Notes: generated from the sequence alone by a model not told the origin. A DNA stretch of 64,000 nt from Epiperipatus broadwayi (GCA_028023455.1 JAQFVV010012416.1:8067967-8131966), one strand, 5' to 3'; shown: positions 11,652 through 23,322, numbered from the stretch's first letter. Translations and numbers: made by a program.

Positions 11652-12318
11652 AGATGCAATTTATGCTGATTAATATTTTTTTCATTTCCCCAAGATGTAA
11701 TTCATGCTAAGCTAGTATTTTTTCATTTTCCCAAATGCCAGTCATTATTACTAGATTTTTTCATTTGGCCAAAATATAATACATGCTGAAATAGTATTTT
11801 TTCATTTCCCCAAGATGCAACTCATGCTGACTACTATTTTCCTCTGATGCAATTTACATTCACTAGTATGTTTCAATGTTCCCAAAATGCAATTTATGCT
11901 GACTAGTATTTTTCCATTTTCCCATAATACAATTCATCTTGAAATAGTATTTTTGCATTTTCCCAAGATGCAATTCATGCTGACTAGTACTTTTTTATTT
12001 TCCCAAGATGAAATTCATGCTAACAAGTATTTTTTTCATTTCCCAAAATGCAATTCACGCTAACAAATATTGTTTCATTTTCCCAAGAAGCAGTTCATGC
12101 TAATTTTTTTTTTCCATTTTCCCAAGATGCCAATCATGCTGACTAGCATTTTTCCATTTTCCCAAAATATAATATATGCTGAAATAATATTTTTCCATTT
12201 CCTCAAGATACAATTTATGCTGCCCATATTTTTCCATTTTCCTCAGAACCTATTTATGTTTATTAGTACTTTTTTTTTATTTTCCCAAGATGCAATTCAT
12301 GCTGACTAGTATTTTTTG
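11652..12318. repeat. Minisatellite, about 40-45 bp unit
   Basis: About fifteen tandem units of the pattern AGATGCAATTCATGCTGACT, then AGTATTTTTTCATTTTCCCA. Units differ by point changes and small indels, so the array is old. The plus-strand open frame of 79 codons at 12070-12309 reads a 15-residue phenylalanine-rich repeat and is an artefact of the array. Confidence 0.92.
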
Positions 12319-12525
12319 ACATAGAACTTATGTAACAAATTAACACTAAGACTTAGCTATGAAAACTATAATATTCTCACCAAATGACTCTATTTTTTAT
12401 GGAACCAAATGTCAATTTAACACCAACGTTAATCCCTCCTCCATAGGTTTTCACTCATACTACCATGTGTTTCCATGTTTTATTCTCAGCATTACATTTA
12501 AAAATTCTATGTAAAGAACTATTTT

Positions 12526-12528
<3 letters not shown>

Positions 12529-12559
<31 letters not shown>
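12529..12559. repeat. (TA)n microsatellite
   Basis: About 15 uninterrupted TA units. Confidence 0.95.
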
Positions 12560-12562
<3 letters not shown>

Positions 12563-12742
12563 ATGTAATAATTATTTTTCTTTTAATTTGGTAAATCATC
12601 TTTTTCTTTCATATAAAAAATAAGATTGTAAATCTTTATTACATATGCAATATTATGAATCAATTTGTATCTATCTAAAGCCCTCACAATTTTAAATGTA
12701 ATTTATGTAATACTTTTTGAGTCTCAATAAAGTTTACCCTTT

Positions 12743-12773
12743 GAAGAAGAAGAAGGAAGAAGAAGAAGAACAA

Positions 12774-12824
<51 letters not shown>

Positions 12825-12830
12825 TGATGA

Positions 12831-12905
<75 letters not shown>

Positions 12906-12935
12906 TGGTGGTGATGATGATGATGGTGGTGGTGG
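12743..12935. repeat. Compound trinucleotide array
   Basis: Successive blocks of GAA, AAT, ACT, AAT again, then GAT and GGT repeats. The preceding text, GAGTCTCAATAAAG followed by TTTACCC, ends in a poly(A)-signal-like AATAAA, so the array may have grown from the tail of a retroposed transcript. Confidence 0.93.
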
Positions 12936-13430
12936 ATATTCTTGCTTTTTTTAAATGACATTCAATTTAAATTTATTTTTAAAAAATTTGATGAGAAATA
13001 CAATATTTCATTTTAGGTTCTTCTAATGAAAAACAAATTAATACTTCTCAAATTCTATTCCTAAAAATCAAAAAAATAATATTATTTATCAAACTATACA
13101 TGAATGCAAAAACATCACACATTACTGAATCAAGATGTGCTTCAGAAAAATGATTAAATGAATATCAGATACTCTAACAGTCAATCACTCTCACTTCAGT
13201 TTTTATTGATCATAAAAATTTTTGTGATGTTAAATTCACCTTCAATTTAGATTAGAGAGGAATATTACATCAAGAAAAACATAATAGAAAGTGCAAAAAT
13301 AAAAAGTCAACTGTTATAAATCAATTTAAAAATTCTATTAGGCAACCTTCTAATACTAATCTACCCAGTTCCTGAAAAATCAGTGACATCTATATTTTTG
13401 TTTGCTTAAGTTCAATGATAATGGTTACAA
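12936..13430. other. AT-rich DNA, nothing recognised
   Basis: No repeats or coding signs. Confidence 0.5.
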
Positions 13431-13530
13431 GCGTTTGGTGGTCGAGTGGTCAGAACAGCCGCCTTGCAAGCAGTTGTCCCGGATTAGCGGGTTCGCTTCC
13501 CGGCCGATGCTATGACGCATGAAAAAAAAA
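13431..13530 (+). mobile_element. tRNA-derived mini-SINE, copy 1
   Basis: A tRNA-like sequence with an A-box-like TGGTCGAGTGGTC and a B box GGGTTCGCTTCC. It can pair as an acceptor stem (6 of 7, two wobbles), an anticodon arm with loop CTTGCAA (TGC triplet) and a T arm (4 of 5). A short TATGACGCATG and a run of A follow at once. The D-arm spacing and extra bases before the T arm suggest a type II (long variable arm) ancestor. Related copies lie at 20545, 33913 and 37765, all ending in a similar short linker and A-tail, so this is a retroposon family rather than a working tRNA. Confidence 0.75.
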
Positions 13531-13665
13531 ACAATAAGTAATAAAATGTCCATCTTCATAAATTTATTTGATAATGATTACAATTTAAGTAATAAAAAGT
13601 ATTTTTATATAAGATCTATATTATTATTGTTTATTTTTTTGCTACTATTATAACTTAAAATTATT

Positions 13666-13686
13666 ATATATATATATATATATATT
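13666..13686. repeat. (TA)n microsatellite
   Basis: About ten TA units immediately before a family A copy. Confidence 0.9.
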
Positions 13687-13687
13687 A

Positions 13688-13800
13688 GAAGAGATTTGAA
13701 TTCAGACTTCAAGCTCCCTACAGTTATCCACTTTACCTTATACAACCAACACATATTAGACTACATATATGTGAAAAAGATAAATAATCTCTAATAACGA
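13688..13800 (+). repeat. Family A repeat, 5' part
   Basis: GATTTGAATTCAGACTTCAAG, CTCCCTACAGTTATCCACTTT and GTGAAAAAGATAAATAATCTC match other family A copies. The unit is cut at about 13800 by a palindrome and resumes at 14177. Confidence 0.75.
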
Positions 13801-13807
13801 ATATAAA

Positions 13808-14029
13808 TAATCAATCAAAATAAGATTGTAATAAACAATTATTAATAATGATATTATAATATTTATCGAACCGGCTTTCATTTACATTGAAACTTTCTCA
13901 AGATATTATACTATAATATCTTGGTAATAGTATAATATCTTAATAAGGACTTAATGAAGATGAAAGCCAGTTTGATAAATATTATAATATAATTATTAAT
14001 AGTTGTTTATTTCAATCTTATCTTGACTG

Positions 14030-14033
<4 letters not shown>
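13808..14033. repeat. Palindrome inserted in a family A repeat
   Basis: TAATCAATCAAAATAAGATTG at the left pairs with CAATCTTATCTTGACTGATTA at the right, and ATTATAATATTTATCGAACC.GGCTTTCAT pairs with ATGAAAGCC.GTTTGATAAATATTATAAT. The centre is near 13920. It is directly followed by a long TA tract. Confidence 0.8.
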
Positions 14034-14076
<43 letters not shown>

Positions 14077-14102
14077 TATATATATATATATATATATATA
14101 TT
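14034..14102. repeat. (TA)n microsatellite with one interruption
   Basis: About 33 TA units, with a CATA break near 14073. Confidence 0.97.
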
Positions 14103-14176
14103 TGTGACAACATTATGGACAAATAAATTGTATTAGATATTTGGCCATTATAGTAATCCAATAAATGTTTTTTTTT

Positions 14177-14356
14177 GTGCTGGACCAGCATTCATCAGTT
14201 GGTCCAGATCATATTCTCCCATAAATATATATAATCATGCTCTGTTTATATTAAGATCTTCATACAGACTTCAATCTTTTCCACCCTCCAATTCTTCAGC
14301 CATCCATATCATTGAAAATCTGATGATGGCATCTCAAAGTCCTTGTTAATATTTAT
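14177..14356 (+). repeat. Family A repeat, continuation
   Basis: GTGCTGGACCAGCATTCATC, TTGGTCCAGATCAT.TCTCCC, TTTATATTAAGATC, CAATTCTTCAGCCATCCATA and ATTGAAAATCTGATGATGG are the core landmarks of family A. Confidence 0.8.
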
Positions 14357-14460
14357 GGAGAAAAGATGTTTTATAAATCATGTTTACAGTCAGCAACCAT
14401 GTTTAATAAAATAAAATTAAAGTAAAATACCACATTTCAATAAGATAACACCCTCATCTG
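14357..14460 (+). repeat. Dispersed repeat R2, copy 2
   Basis: Collinear with 9343-9445 over AAAAGATGTTTTATAAATCATG, CAACCATGTTTAATAAAATAA and AATTAAAGTAAAAT. Confidence 0.6.
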
Positions 14461-15508
14461 GATAAATAAAAATCTTGGGCTATTGCAGATATATATATAT
14501 ATATATATTGTACCCTTACTTCTCGATATATAATATAATTTGAAATACAACTAGCTCAATTGAATTGTTATGCTTAATAAAAATTTGCATATTTATCTTT
14601 AATATACTTTTATGCTATCATATTCTAATTAAATTTATTATCAATTATCAAAATCAATATACTTCTTTATTATGTATTAATTAAATAAGTATTTATCAAA
14701 ATCATGAGACTGTGAAGTAAAGTTACAAAGCAATAAGTAGATTTACATTGAGTCAATATCTCCCAAGACATTGTCTCAATGGCATAAGAATACTATTACC
14801 TCCTTATTAACTTAATACTACATCTACAGCATTCTTATGGCTTTTAAAATAAAATAAATTATCTTTAATAATAATAAAAATAAATCTTAACTTTTAATTT
14901 TAAAATATAATTAAATAATCTCAGGTTCTTCTAATTATCTTAAAGTAATGATAACTCATGTAAATAAGTATGATAAGGGATTTTATATCAAACCTAAATA
15001 CACCTAACTTATTCTAATAATAATAATACTTAATACTAATCTTAGGGTATAACTTAATCTTATTTATTTCTGTTATATCATCAATCATTAAATAAATAAT
15101 AATATGTATATCTTTTATTTTCATATAGTATCTTAATTTTGAAATAGATCAAAATCTTATAACTTAATAATATGTGGCAATAAATAATATTGTACTCTTA
15201 TATTACGCATTATAACTACTCTATGACCATTGTAATATGATATGTTAATGTCAATCAATTCTTATAAAATGATAATTAGGAAAATATTGTATTTATTTCT
15301 AAAATAATATTAATAAATTCACATTGTGCAAATATTATGTTTATCCAAATTATCTGCTGTCAAATGCTGTGGTGCAAAATAATGAACTCGACACACTTTT
15401 AAAACAAATTAAACAAATTTATTTACATTAACTTTGACTAAGAATTTATTTACAATATTTACAGTTCAAAATTAGAAAACAAAGAAAATAAAAAAATATA
15501 AGAAAATA

Positions 15509-15978
15509 ATAATATCAACAAATAAAAAATCCTTCTCCTTTTTTCTTTTCAAAAACTTTATTTTTTATCTCAATACTGAACATATATATACATTAATATA
15601 CAAAACTCCAACGTTTCAACTGTTTTATCTCATACAGTCATTTTCAAGGATCTGCAACAATATTAAATACATATCAACAAATAAACTTCAATTACATAAA
15701 AACTTTCTCTTACATTAACATAATAACAAACATATTAAACATATAGAAATAATATGTTTGTTATTATGTTAATGTAAGAGAAAGTTTTTATGTAATTGAA
15801 GTTTATTTGTTGATATGTATTTAATATTGTTGCAGATCCTTGAAAATGACTGTATGAGATAAAACAGTTGAAACGTTGGAGTTTTGTATATTAATGTATA
15901 TATATGTTCAGTATTGAGATAAAAAATAAAGTTTTTGAAAAGAAAAAAGGAGAAGGATTTTTTATTTGTTGATATTAT
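15509..15978. repeat. Perfect palindrome, two 228-base arms with 14-base loop
   Basis: The left arm 15509-15736 and right arm 15751-15978 are exact reverse complements as far as I can read, around the loop AAACATATAGAAAT. All other palindromes in the window have diverged arms. The arm contains TTGAAACGTTGGAGTTTTG and AATAAAGTTTTTGAAAAG, reminiscent of a transcript 3' end. It lies in the minus solo LTR and is absent from the sister copy. It is either a very recent inverted duplication or a library or assembly echo. Confidence 0.95.
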
Positions 15979-18319
15979 TGTAGAACATATATATTTTAAA
16001 AGAAAAAGTGGATGTACCTTTGCTGTGTTATTATATTTTATAAATAATAATACAAAATGTTTACTCGGTTATTAACTTATACTCTTAATAAATAATTTAT
16101 ACATTCTTTTAAAAAATGCTGTACTAATAACATTGAAGTATGTTTTTCGAACTTACACTTTAAATACATATCAGTAAGCTTCAATTATTACAAATAAATT
16201 TATGTAAATACTGTTTATGTAGCATATATAAACAAATAAACTTTAACAATTCAATTGCTACATCAATTAAGTATTAATGTTATTCATTCCATAATGTAAT
16301 AGTATGTGTTCACTTTACTATTAGTACTACTTTAATATTATAATATAGAAATTAATGTATCTGTGTAATGTAATAACAAATAATTGATTATAACTTTATA
16401 TTTCACTTAATGCAATTCATGCTACAGGTTTTATCAAATATGCATTACATATATGTGTTGTTGAAAAATAATATTATTTAAATCATTCATTAATTTCAAA
16501 TTCATAAAGTATTATATTAGATAAATTCTATGATTCTTTTCTATGTAAAATTATTACTTTACTTTATGTGTTATACTACTCCTTCTTAATAAATTTCTAT
16601 CTACAAAACATCCTCTAAACTTATTTAAAAATTTCTGAAAAACTTCAACTCTAAATAAAATATTAATTATCCAAACTATTTATACTTCATCATCTATACT
16701 TGGTAAACTTTCAATCCAAATATAAACCTTTCCATAAAACTTAACGTAATTTATCAATAAAAAAAATAAAATACAGACTTTTAACTCTCTTCCTAATTTG
16801 CAATAAAAAAAAATAATTACTTATAAATAATAAATATAATTCTAATACTATAACATAAAAAAATATCAAAATTTATTTACGAAAGAATCATATAATTATT
16901 TCTAAGCTTTTATGTAATGTTGTATCATATTTATATCATAAATTCAAATTATGCATATTTAAATAAAACTGTCACTGCCAATATAATGTGTGTGTATTTT
17001 TAAAATATCTATACATTCATTCAACAATAAATATCCTTTGGTTGATCTAAAGAAAATATATTAATACATCAAAATTATTATTATTATACAATTTTTACCA
17101 TAAATAATGATTTAATGTACAGTCCATCTTCCAATATTCTTCGAATTACAGCTTCATAAAATAATTCACATTTATACTCACGATCATTCTTTAAAATATT
17201 ATGTGTTGTATTAAATATAAAATAAACTATGCAATTAATCATTATATATTACTTTTAGTTATTATTTAAAGAAATGTACCTATCTCATTTTTAATAGATT
17301 AATAATATTTAAATTTTATGTTAGATAAATAAAACAGAATTCATATTACGTAACTCCAGCGATGTCTTCTTTTCACCATACAGTTCTTTAATCCTAGGCA
17401 CATATTCACTAGAACACCATTTCCTGTTCCATTACATCACTGTTTCTTTTAAAAGTTTATGAAAACGAAAGTTCTTTTTTAAAAAAAAAGTTTCCAAAGA
17501 AAATAAAATAAAATTAAAATAGTTTATAGGATCCTGATTTAGTTCTCTTAAGAATATTAATCAAAATTATTATTTTAATTTAGTCTATAGTTTTATAAAA
17601 ATTTATATTTAATTATTTTAAATTGACTTGGACGTCCATGTATTACTTGCGCATTCTTAACAAAATATCCAGGTAAGAATTAGTTTCTTCATCTAAAACA
17701 ACCAGGTTAGATTATTTCAATATAATAATTTTTTATTATATTAAGACTTTTTAGCTAATTATATTTTCAATTTATTTGCCTTTCAAAATTGTCAACATTC
17801 AGTCTTTTAAAACATAAAGACTTAACAAGGCAAGTATTTATAAAACTACTTTTATTTTAAATATCTTTCCTTAAGATATATATTTAAATTTATATTTTAC
17901 AAAATACTTTCTTTATAAAGAAGTATTTTATTCTTTAAAATATTTAATTTTCTAATAGTCAATAGCAATTAGCTTTTAAAATTATATACTGTCCAAAATA
18001 TTACTTTTCTCCATCTGTAATTTTCGAACAATCCAGTTTGTCATATTTCTAGGGTAAAGTTTCCGATATATTTTCACTATATATGATGTTTCCATGACTA
18101 TTTGCTTGCAAATTGAGCTTAAATAGAGACGAATGATAGGGAAAAATTAACTAACACTCATACTTATCATTTAAAACTTTTATAAATTATTTACAAGACA
18201 CTCTTATAATTTTAAAAAATGATTTTAAAAGCGTCTATAAAATTTACTTAGCTATTTTTTTAATAACACAATTAACTTAAAAATTCAATCAAGAGTCCTC
18301 TCCTAACAATTGACCTGAG

Positions 18320-18352
18320 CTTTTATACGGAAGAAACTTCCCATTTGATTGG
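18320..18352 (-). promoter_or_regulatory. LTR promoter (CCAAT and TATA boxes), minus
   Basis: On the minus strand ACCAATCAAATGGG is followed about 25 bases later by CCGTATAAAAGCTC. The pair lies about 0.94 kb into the solo LTR, the same relative place as the CCAAT/TATA pairs in the plus solo LTR (26936-26991) and in the complete element (53491-53523). Confidence 0.6.
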
Positions 18353-19271
18353 TACATTTAAACAATCAACTTGCTGGCTTATTTACATATTTACCAACAA
18401 ACAAAATTAAAAATAAATAATGACTTATTTAACATTTAATATTTATTGCATTATCAAATTTTAAAATAATCTTTATCATTTATTTAAATCCATTAAACAT
18501 TTTTTAAAATATTTTCTTACTTAATTTTAATTTTAACTTTTATAACATATTTTAAAATAAACAAGTCTTTTCTATACGTTATATTTTTAAAAAATATTTT
18601 AAAATCAGATTTAATATTTACATTAATTTATCTTTATTTTTATCTCGTGATAGCTCATTTTATTTATAAATTTTATAACATGATTTTAAAATTAGTTTTG
18701 CAACTTTAAAACATCTTAAGCATGTGTGTGCATATCTAACTAACATCTGTTTTCTACAACACAAGAAACGCTTGTCATAGTCTAAAAATAAACTAACAAT
18801 TGCATTTTTTAAAATAAATATTTTTTTAAAATAAACAAGATATTATAACAGATTTTAAAATAATTATTCGATATTATTAAAATCAAATTTTAATCTTCTA
18901 TTTAAGTACTTACAATAATTAAAATATTTATATTCTTTTATAACATTATTTTATCAACAATAAATATATGCATTTAATTTTAACTTGTCTTTTTAAATAC
19001 TTTAGTTTTAAATATTTATTTATTAAATCTATTAATGCAGTATTGATTATGGCCATTTTTTCCAACTATATATTATAATCATCATCATTTAAAATGTCTC
19101 TCTCAATATCAGCACAATTTTACATATCAAATACTCATAGATTGCTTTAATTAAACTTTTTGAAATATTACCATAAGCAAAATTAACATCACATATTCAA
19201 ATATATCTTAAATTTAAAATTTTTAATAGATTAGCACAAAAATTAAATGGTGACCCATACAAAAGGGCACA

Positions 19272-19674
19272 ATATATATATATCATTAACCGTTATTGAT
19301 CGATTTTTTGATAAAAATCTCCCAAAGTTTAATAAAGTTTACTCTATTGACACCATCTTTTTTTCACAGCATCCCAGGACCTTTTATTTCATCCATTTCA
19401 TATGTGCTTTTTTTCTATATCTTTTTGAATCTCTTTGGCTCCAATTTAAGGCTTCAAAACATTCAAGCATCAAAACCATAAGTTAGAAATGGTAAAATTT
19501 ATCTGTTAATTTTTTTTATTTTAAAACATCTAAGCATATCTTTTCTACTATTAAGATATTTCTACTAAAAACATTCCATCCAAATTTAATTTATAATTAA
19601 TTTCATTCATTAAATTTTTATTTGTATTAATAATCGGATTAAGGTATATTCAACTATTAGTTTCTACTCCATCC
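19272..19674. other. AT-rich DNA between repeats
   Basis: The two overlapping open frames at 19247-19486 have low-complexity, hydrophobic composition and no recognisable motif. Nothing else is seen. Confidence 0.45.
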
Positions 19675-19791
19675 CACATACATGTGAAACAGACAAATGA
19701 ACTCCAATATATGTATTTCATCCTGAACCAGCACTCATCAACTGGTCCAGACCATCATCTCCCATACATATATATAATCAGTGATTGGTCC

Positions 19792-19853
<62 letters not shown>

Positions 19854-20154
19854 CAGTGCTCGGTTTATATTAAGATAGTAAATCTACACACTTTAATGGA
19901 CAGGCTTCAATCTTCTCCACCTTCCAACTCTTCAGCCATCCATATCACTGAAAATCTAATGATTGAATGTTCAAATCCCTTGATGGTACCAATATTATAG
20001 TCACACTCATGTTAACCTTAATTCAAACTGCCCCCTCATATGTAGGAACTTAATATGTCCATTTAAATATACAAAAAAGAGATGGGCAAAATACAGGCTG
20101 AATATACAATATTGAAATCCAAATATAGTGTATATACTTAATTTAGATATAATA
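19675..20154 (+). repeat. Family A repeat, long form
   Basis: Carries the full landmark order: ATGTGAAACAGACAAATGA, CTGAACCAGCACTCATCAAC, TGGTCCAGACCATCATCTCCC, AATCAGTGCTCGGTTTATAT, ACTTTAATGGACAGGCTTCA, CTCTTCAGCCATCCATATCA, then a distal part with GTCACACTCATGTTAACC, CCCTCATATGTAGGA and AGATGGGCAAAATAC. The TA microsatellite at 19797-19852 grew inside it. The 64- and 71-codon open frames here are repeat sequence. Confidence 0.8.
19797..19852. repeat. (TA)n microsatellite inside family A
   Basis: About 27 TA units replace the short TATATA normally present at this point of the repeat. Confidence 0.97.
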
Positions 20155-20465
20155 AGAGGGGTCTGGATCCAGACTTTCAAACTACTTACAGTCATCTACT
20201 CTATCCAATATATTTGATACACATGACCACATACATGTGAAATAGATAAATGATCTAATATTTTCATCCTGATCCAGCACTCATCAGTTCATCTGGATCA
20301 TCATCTCCCACACACATATATAATCAGTGCTCGGTGTATATTAAGATAGCAAATCTGTGGGCTTTAATAGACAAGCATCAATCCTCTCCAACTCTTCAGC
20401 CATCCATATCATTGAAAATCTGGTGATGGAATGTTCAAAGTCCTTGATGATGTAATATTATATTG
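20155..20465 (+). repeat. Family A repeat, forward copy
   Basis: Starts at GGGGTCTGGATCCAGACTTTC and runs through ACATGTGAAATAGATAAATG, ATCCAGCACTCATCAG, AATCAGTGCTCGGTGTATAT and CATTGAAAATCTGGTGATGG. It faces the inverse copy that begins at 20466. Confidence 0.78.
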
Positions 20466-21100
20466 GATAGAGTGGATGACTGAAGAGAGCTTGAAAGTCT
20501 GGAATCAGTTCCCCTTTAATTACATCTAGATTGGGTATATACATTGTTTTTAAGTGTCATAGCATCAGCCGGGACGCGAACCCGCAACCCAGGCAACTGC
20601 CTGCAAGTGCAAGGCTTTGTATTTCAATATTACATATTCAGCCTGTATCTTCTCTTCCCTCTTCTGTATATTTAATTGGATATATTAAGCTACTACATTA
20701 CATATGAGGGATCGGACTGACTTGAAGTCAACATGGGTATGACTATAATATTGGCACTTTGAGCATTCCATCATTAGATTTTCAGTGATACGGATGGCTG
20801 AAAAGTTGGATAGTGGAGAGGATTGAGACCTGACCATTACGATTTAAATTTTCTTTCTTATTAAAGCCAGCACTGATTATATATGTGTGTGTGAGGTGAT
20901 GATCTGGACCAACTGATGAGTTCTGGTTCGGCATAAAATACGTACATTGGAGATCATTTATCTTTTTCACTTGTATGTGAGTCATGTGCATCGGTTTTAT
21001 TGGATAGAGTGAATGACTGTAGGGAGCTTGAAAGTCTGAGTTCAAATCCCCTTTAATTACATCTAAGCTAAGTACATACACTATTCTTGTATTTCAATAT
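20466..21100 (-). repeat. Family A repeat, inverse long copy (with mini-SINE)
   Basis: On plus it reads GGATAGAGTGGATGACTG, GAAAGTCTGGAATCAG, then (after a mini-SINE) CAGCCTGTATCTTC and ATATGAGGGATC, then GATGGCTGAAAAGTTGG, AGCACTGATTATATATG, GATGATCTGGACCAACTGATGAG and a second GGATAGAGTGAATGACTG with GAGTTCAAATCCCC. The two terminal blocks look like tRNA A-box (TGGATAGAGTGG) and B-box (GTTCAAATCCC) motifs. The 99-codon open frame on minus is repeat sequence. Confidence 0.72.
20545..20617 (-). mobile_element. tRNA-derived mini-SINE, truncated copy
   Basis: On minus, GGGTTCGCGTCCCGGCTGATGC followed by TATGACAC and an A-rich tail matches the 3' half of the copy at 13431. The 5' half is shortened. 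It interrupts family A between ATATACATTG and TTTGTATTTC. Confidence 0.65.
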
Positions 21101-22897
21101 TATATATTATGTCTACTCTTTGAAACAATAAAAATTTCAGATTCTATTTAAATTTTTTAAATTATTAGTGAGTTCATTTCATACTCTCCCCCCACCGTCC
21201 ATGCTCCCGTGTTTAATGATTCTAATAATGGTTTGTAAAAAATTTAAAAGAAAGATAAACATCTGTTAATTTTTATATATAAATAATAACAATGCTTGTG
21301 GGAAACACAATAATAATTTGCCCAAAAACATTGATTAATAATATCAACTTTACCTTAATTTTATTCCGTATTTCATCAAAGATAACATTCTATAAATTAT
21401 TAGCTGGGGAATTTTCTGTTAATGAAAAAAGCCGCCTCAACTTGTTGTAATTTATGGGATAAAAAAGCTTCGAAGAATAATAACAAAGGTACAACACTTA
21501 TTAATAAATAAAAAATGATTTCGATATCAATTACTGATCTCATTGTAAAACAATAAAAAAAAAAAGATATATAAACGATTAACAATCAGTTTTTGAACAA
21601 GATAAATATGCTTTAATGATTATGTAATTTATCATCTCTAAACTGAGGGATGGAAAGAAAGTAAAGGGCAGGAGAGGGGACACGTATTTTAATCTCGAAG
21701 TATATTATATATTAATGAAAATAGAATTAAATAATAAAAATATACTAGCTTTTGCAAAAATATACTACAAAAAGAGCGTTTGAAAAAAAAAAAAAAAAAT
21801 TTACACATCTTAATTCATCAGAAGTTTGATGCGGCGTTAGAGAGTTCTGATGAGTCGGTAATTAGTTTTCTAAACGTTTGTTGGAAAAGTTATATTTTTT
21901 ATATGTATAATTACAACTTTATTACTCAAACTATTTACAAGTGGTTCATTTATTTACACTGTATTATAATGGTGAATATTGTAGACCTTTATGAAGTAGT
22001 CATTAAAATAAGATATATTTAAATTATGTATATATACTTTTTATAAACATTTTTTTTTTCTAATACATTCATTGCTTTGTTCGAGAGATTATTTTAAATG
22101 TTTTTTAAATAATTCTAAAATGCCCAATTTTAAGGCTTGCCCCATATGTCAAACTTGATCAGCCAGACCTAGTATGTGGTTACGAAAGATTTCCTAGAAG
22201 AATGTTTTGGATAATGATTGTACTAGTAAGCTAATATATCTACTTTTTTAAGCATTCTGTGTGGTAAAATGATAGTTTCAACAGACATAATACTTAACAT
22301 ATTCGTTTGCCTCTCTCACAACCTAAGGTTTAAATCTGGGTTTGGGTAAACTTGAATCTTTTTTATTTATTATAAGCAGTTTAGGATTTTTTTAATCAAA
22401 TAAATAGTCTATCAATATTATGACTAGCTATTTGATGATGGTCAGTAAATTGGTAACTATTTTGGTTAAAAAGTAAAAGTCCCAAAATAATATGGGTTGG
22501 TCAGATAAGCCTAAATATATTGACTATAAAAATAAAAAATACAATTGTAATATGGTCTAGCCTCCACTCCTTGTGAAAGCTCCATTTCCTATTAAAGTGA
22601 GCCTGTAATTACCTTTTATTTTCAATTAAACTATTATACACTGACTCAGTGAAGAATTAAACATCCTTCTTCAATATGCATTTAATTTTGCAAAAGTTTT
22701 TGATGTGAGTTTTAATTAATATGTCCGTTTAAACAAACATTTGACGGATTATCAAATAACTTTGTTGCATTTTAAAACCTACACAATTGGCAAATAAATT
22801 CTTTACTTGAAAGAGTCTTCTTAATGCTAAAGCAGGTGTATCATACACAGATTCATATATTGAATGTCATATAGCATTTTAATTGTTTTTTTTTGTT
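21101..22897. other. AT-rich DNA without a supported gene
   Basis: Open frames at 21400-21585 (minus) and 21780-22022 (plus) are low-complexity and unrecognised. The stretch includes a CCCCCCACC patch near 21190 and purine-rich text near 21660. No RNA gene or repeat partner is seen. Confidence 0.5.
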
Positions 22898-22905
22898 ATC
22901 TAAAT

Positions 22906-23314
22906 CAATGCTGTGCAAACTTTTTACACTTGTGACCCTCTTTTTGACATGACCCTGATTGTGACTCCTTTCATCGAATGAAAATTTGATGCCATGACCG
23001 TTTGTGAACCACTTCCTTGGATGAAGATTTGCTACAACCCATTTTTTGTTTCTTTATTTTTACCATGCCTAAATTATAAATAGAACTGTGTAAATTCTTA
23101 ATAAAACTGTAGTGGCTTTAATTAATATATAAATTTATATTCCCTAATATTTTAGTATTAAGCACATATATACTAAAACAATTTATTTTTATGGGATTTT
23201 TATCTATTTTAAAAAATTCAATTTTTACAAAAAAAAAAATCATTATCTAAGAAGATTTAAACAAGTTTCTTAAAAATTTCGCGACCCCTAACAATTTTTC
23301 TGCAACCAGTGCTG
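22906..23314. mobile_element. hAT-type MITE with perfect 8-bp target duplication
   Basis: A 409-base element begins CAATGCTGTGCAAACTTTTT and ends, read in inverse, CAGCACTGGTTGCAGAAAAA. This is the degenerate CAGNGCTG...GCAAA terminal repeat typical of one hAT group. ATCTAAAT is repeated exactly on both sides (22898-22905 and 23315-23322), giving the 8-bp duplication expected of hAT insertion. Subterminal TTGTGACCCTC and GCGACCCCTAAC are also related in inverse. It has no transposase, so it depended on an autonomous relative. Confidence 0.9.
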
Positions 23315-23322
23315 ATCTAAAT

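Larger units (their letters stand above)
14509..19271 (-). mobile_element. Giant solo LTR, minus orientation (4.76 kb)
   Basis: Read on the minus strand the unit starts TGTGCCCTTTTGTATGGGTC at 19271 and ends AAGTAAGGGTACA at 14509, TG...CA ends as in an LTR, and is flanked on both sides by ATATATAT. It is collinear, in inverse, with 26381-30022. Shared blocks include TATATATATTGTGCCCTTTT, a CCAAT/TATA promoter, AAATAATCTCAGGTTCTT and TATGATAAGGGATTTTAT at conserved spacing, ATGTAA.TCTACT, TTTCACTTTAGTCTCATGA-like text and GAGCTAG. The ends TGTGCC/TTACA resemble those of the complete element at 44062-54498. No internal coding region adjoins it, so I call a solo LTR. About 0.47 kb of the length is a later palindrome. 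Divergence from the sister copy is high. Several open frames inside are not genes. Confidence 0.72.

Noticed and set aside
12070-12309. 79-codon phenylalanine-rich repeat protein
   Set aside because: Translation of the 40-45 bp minisatellite; unit length is not kept in frame across the array.
13431-13512. Functional tRNA gene
   Set aside because: Stem mismatches, extra bases before the T arm, an A-tail and three relatives with the same tail point to a retroposon.
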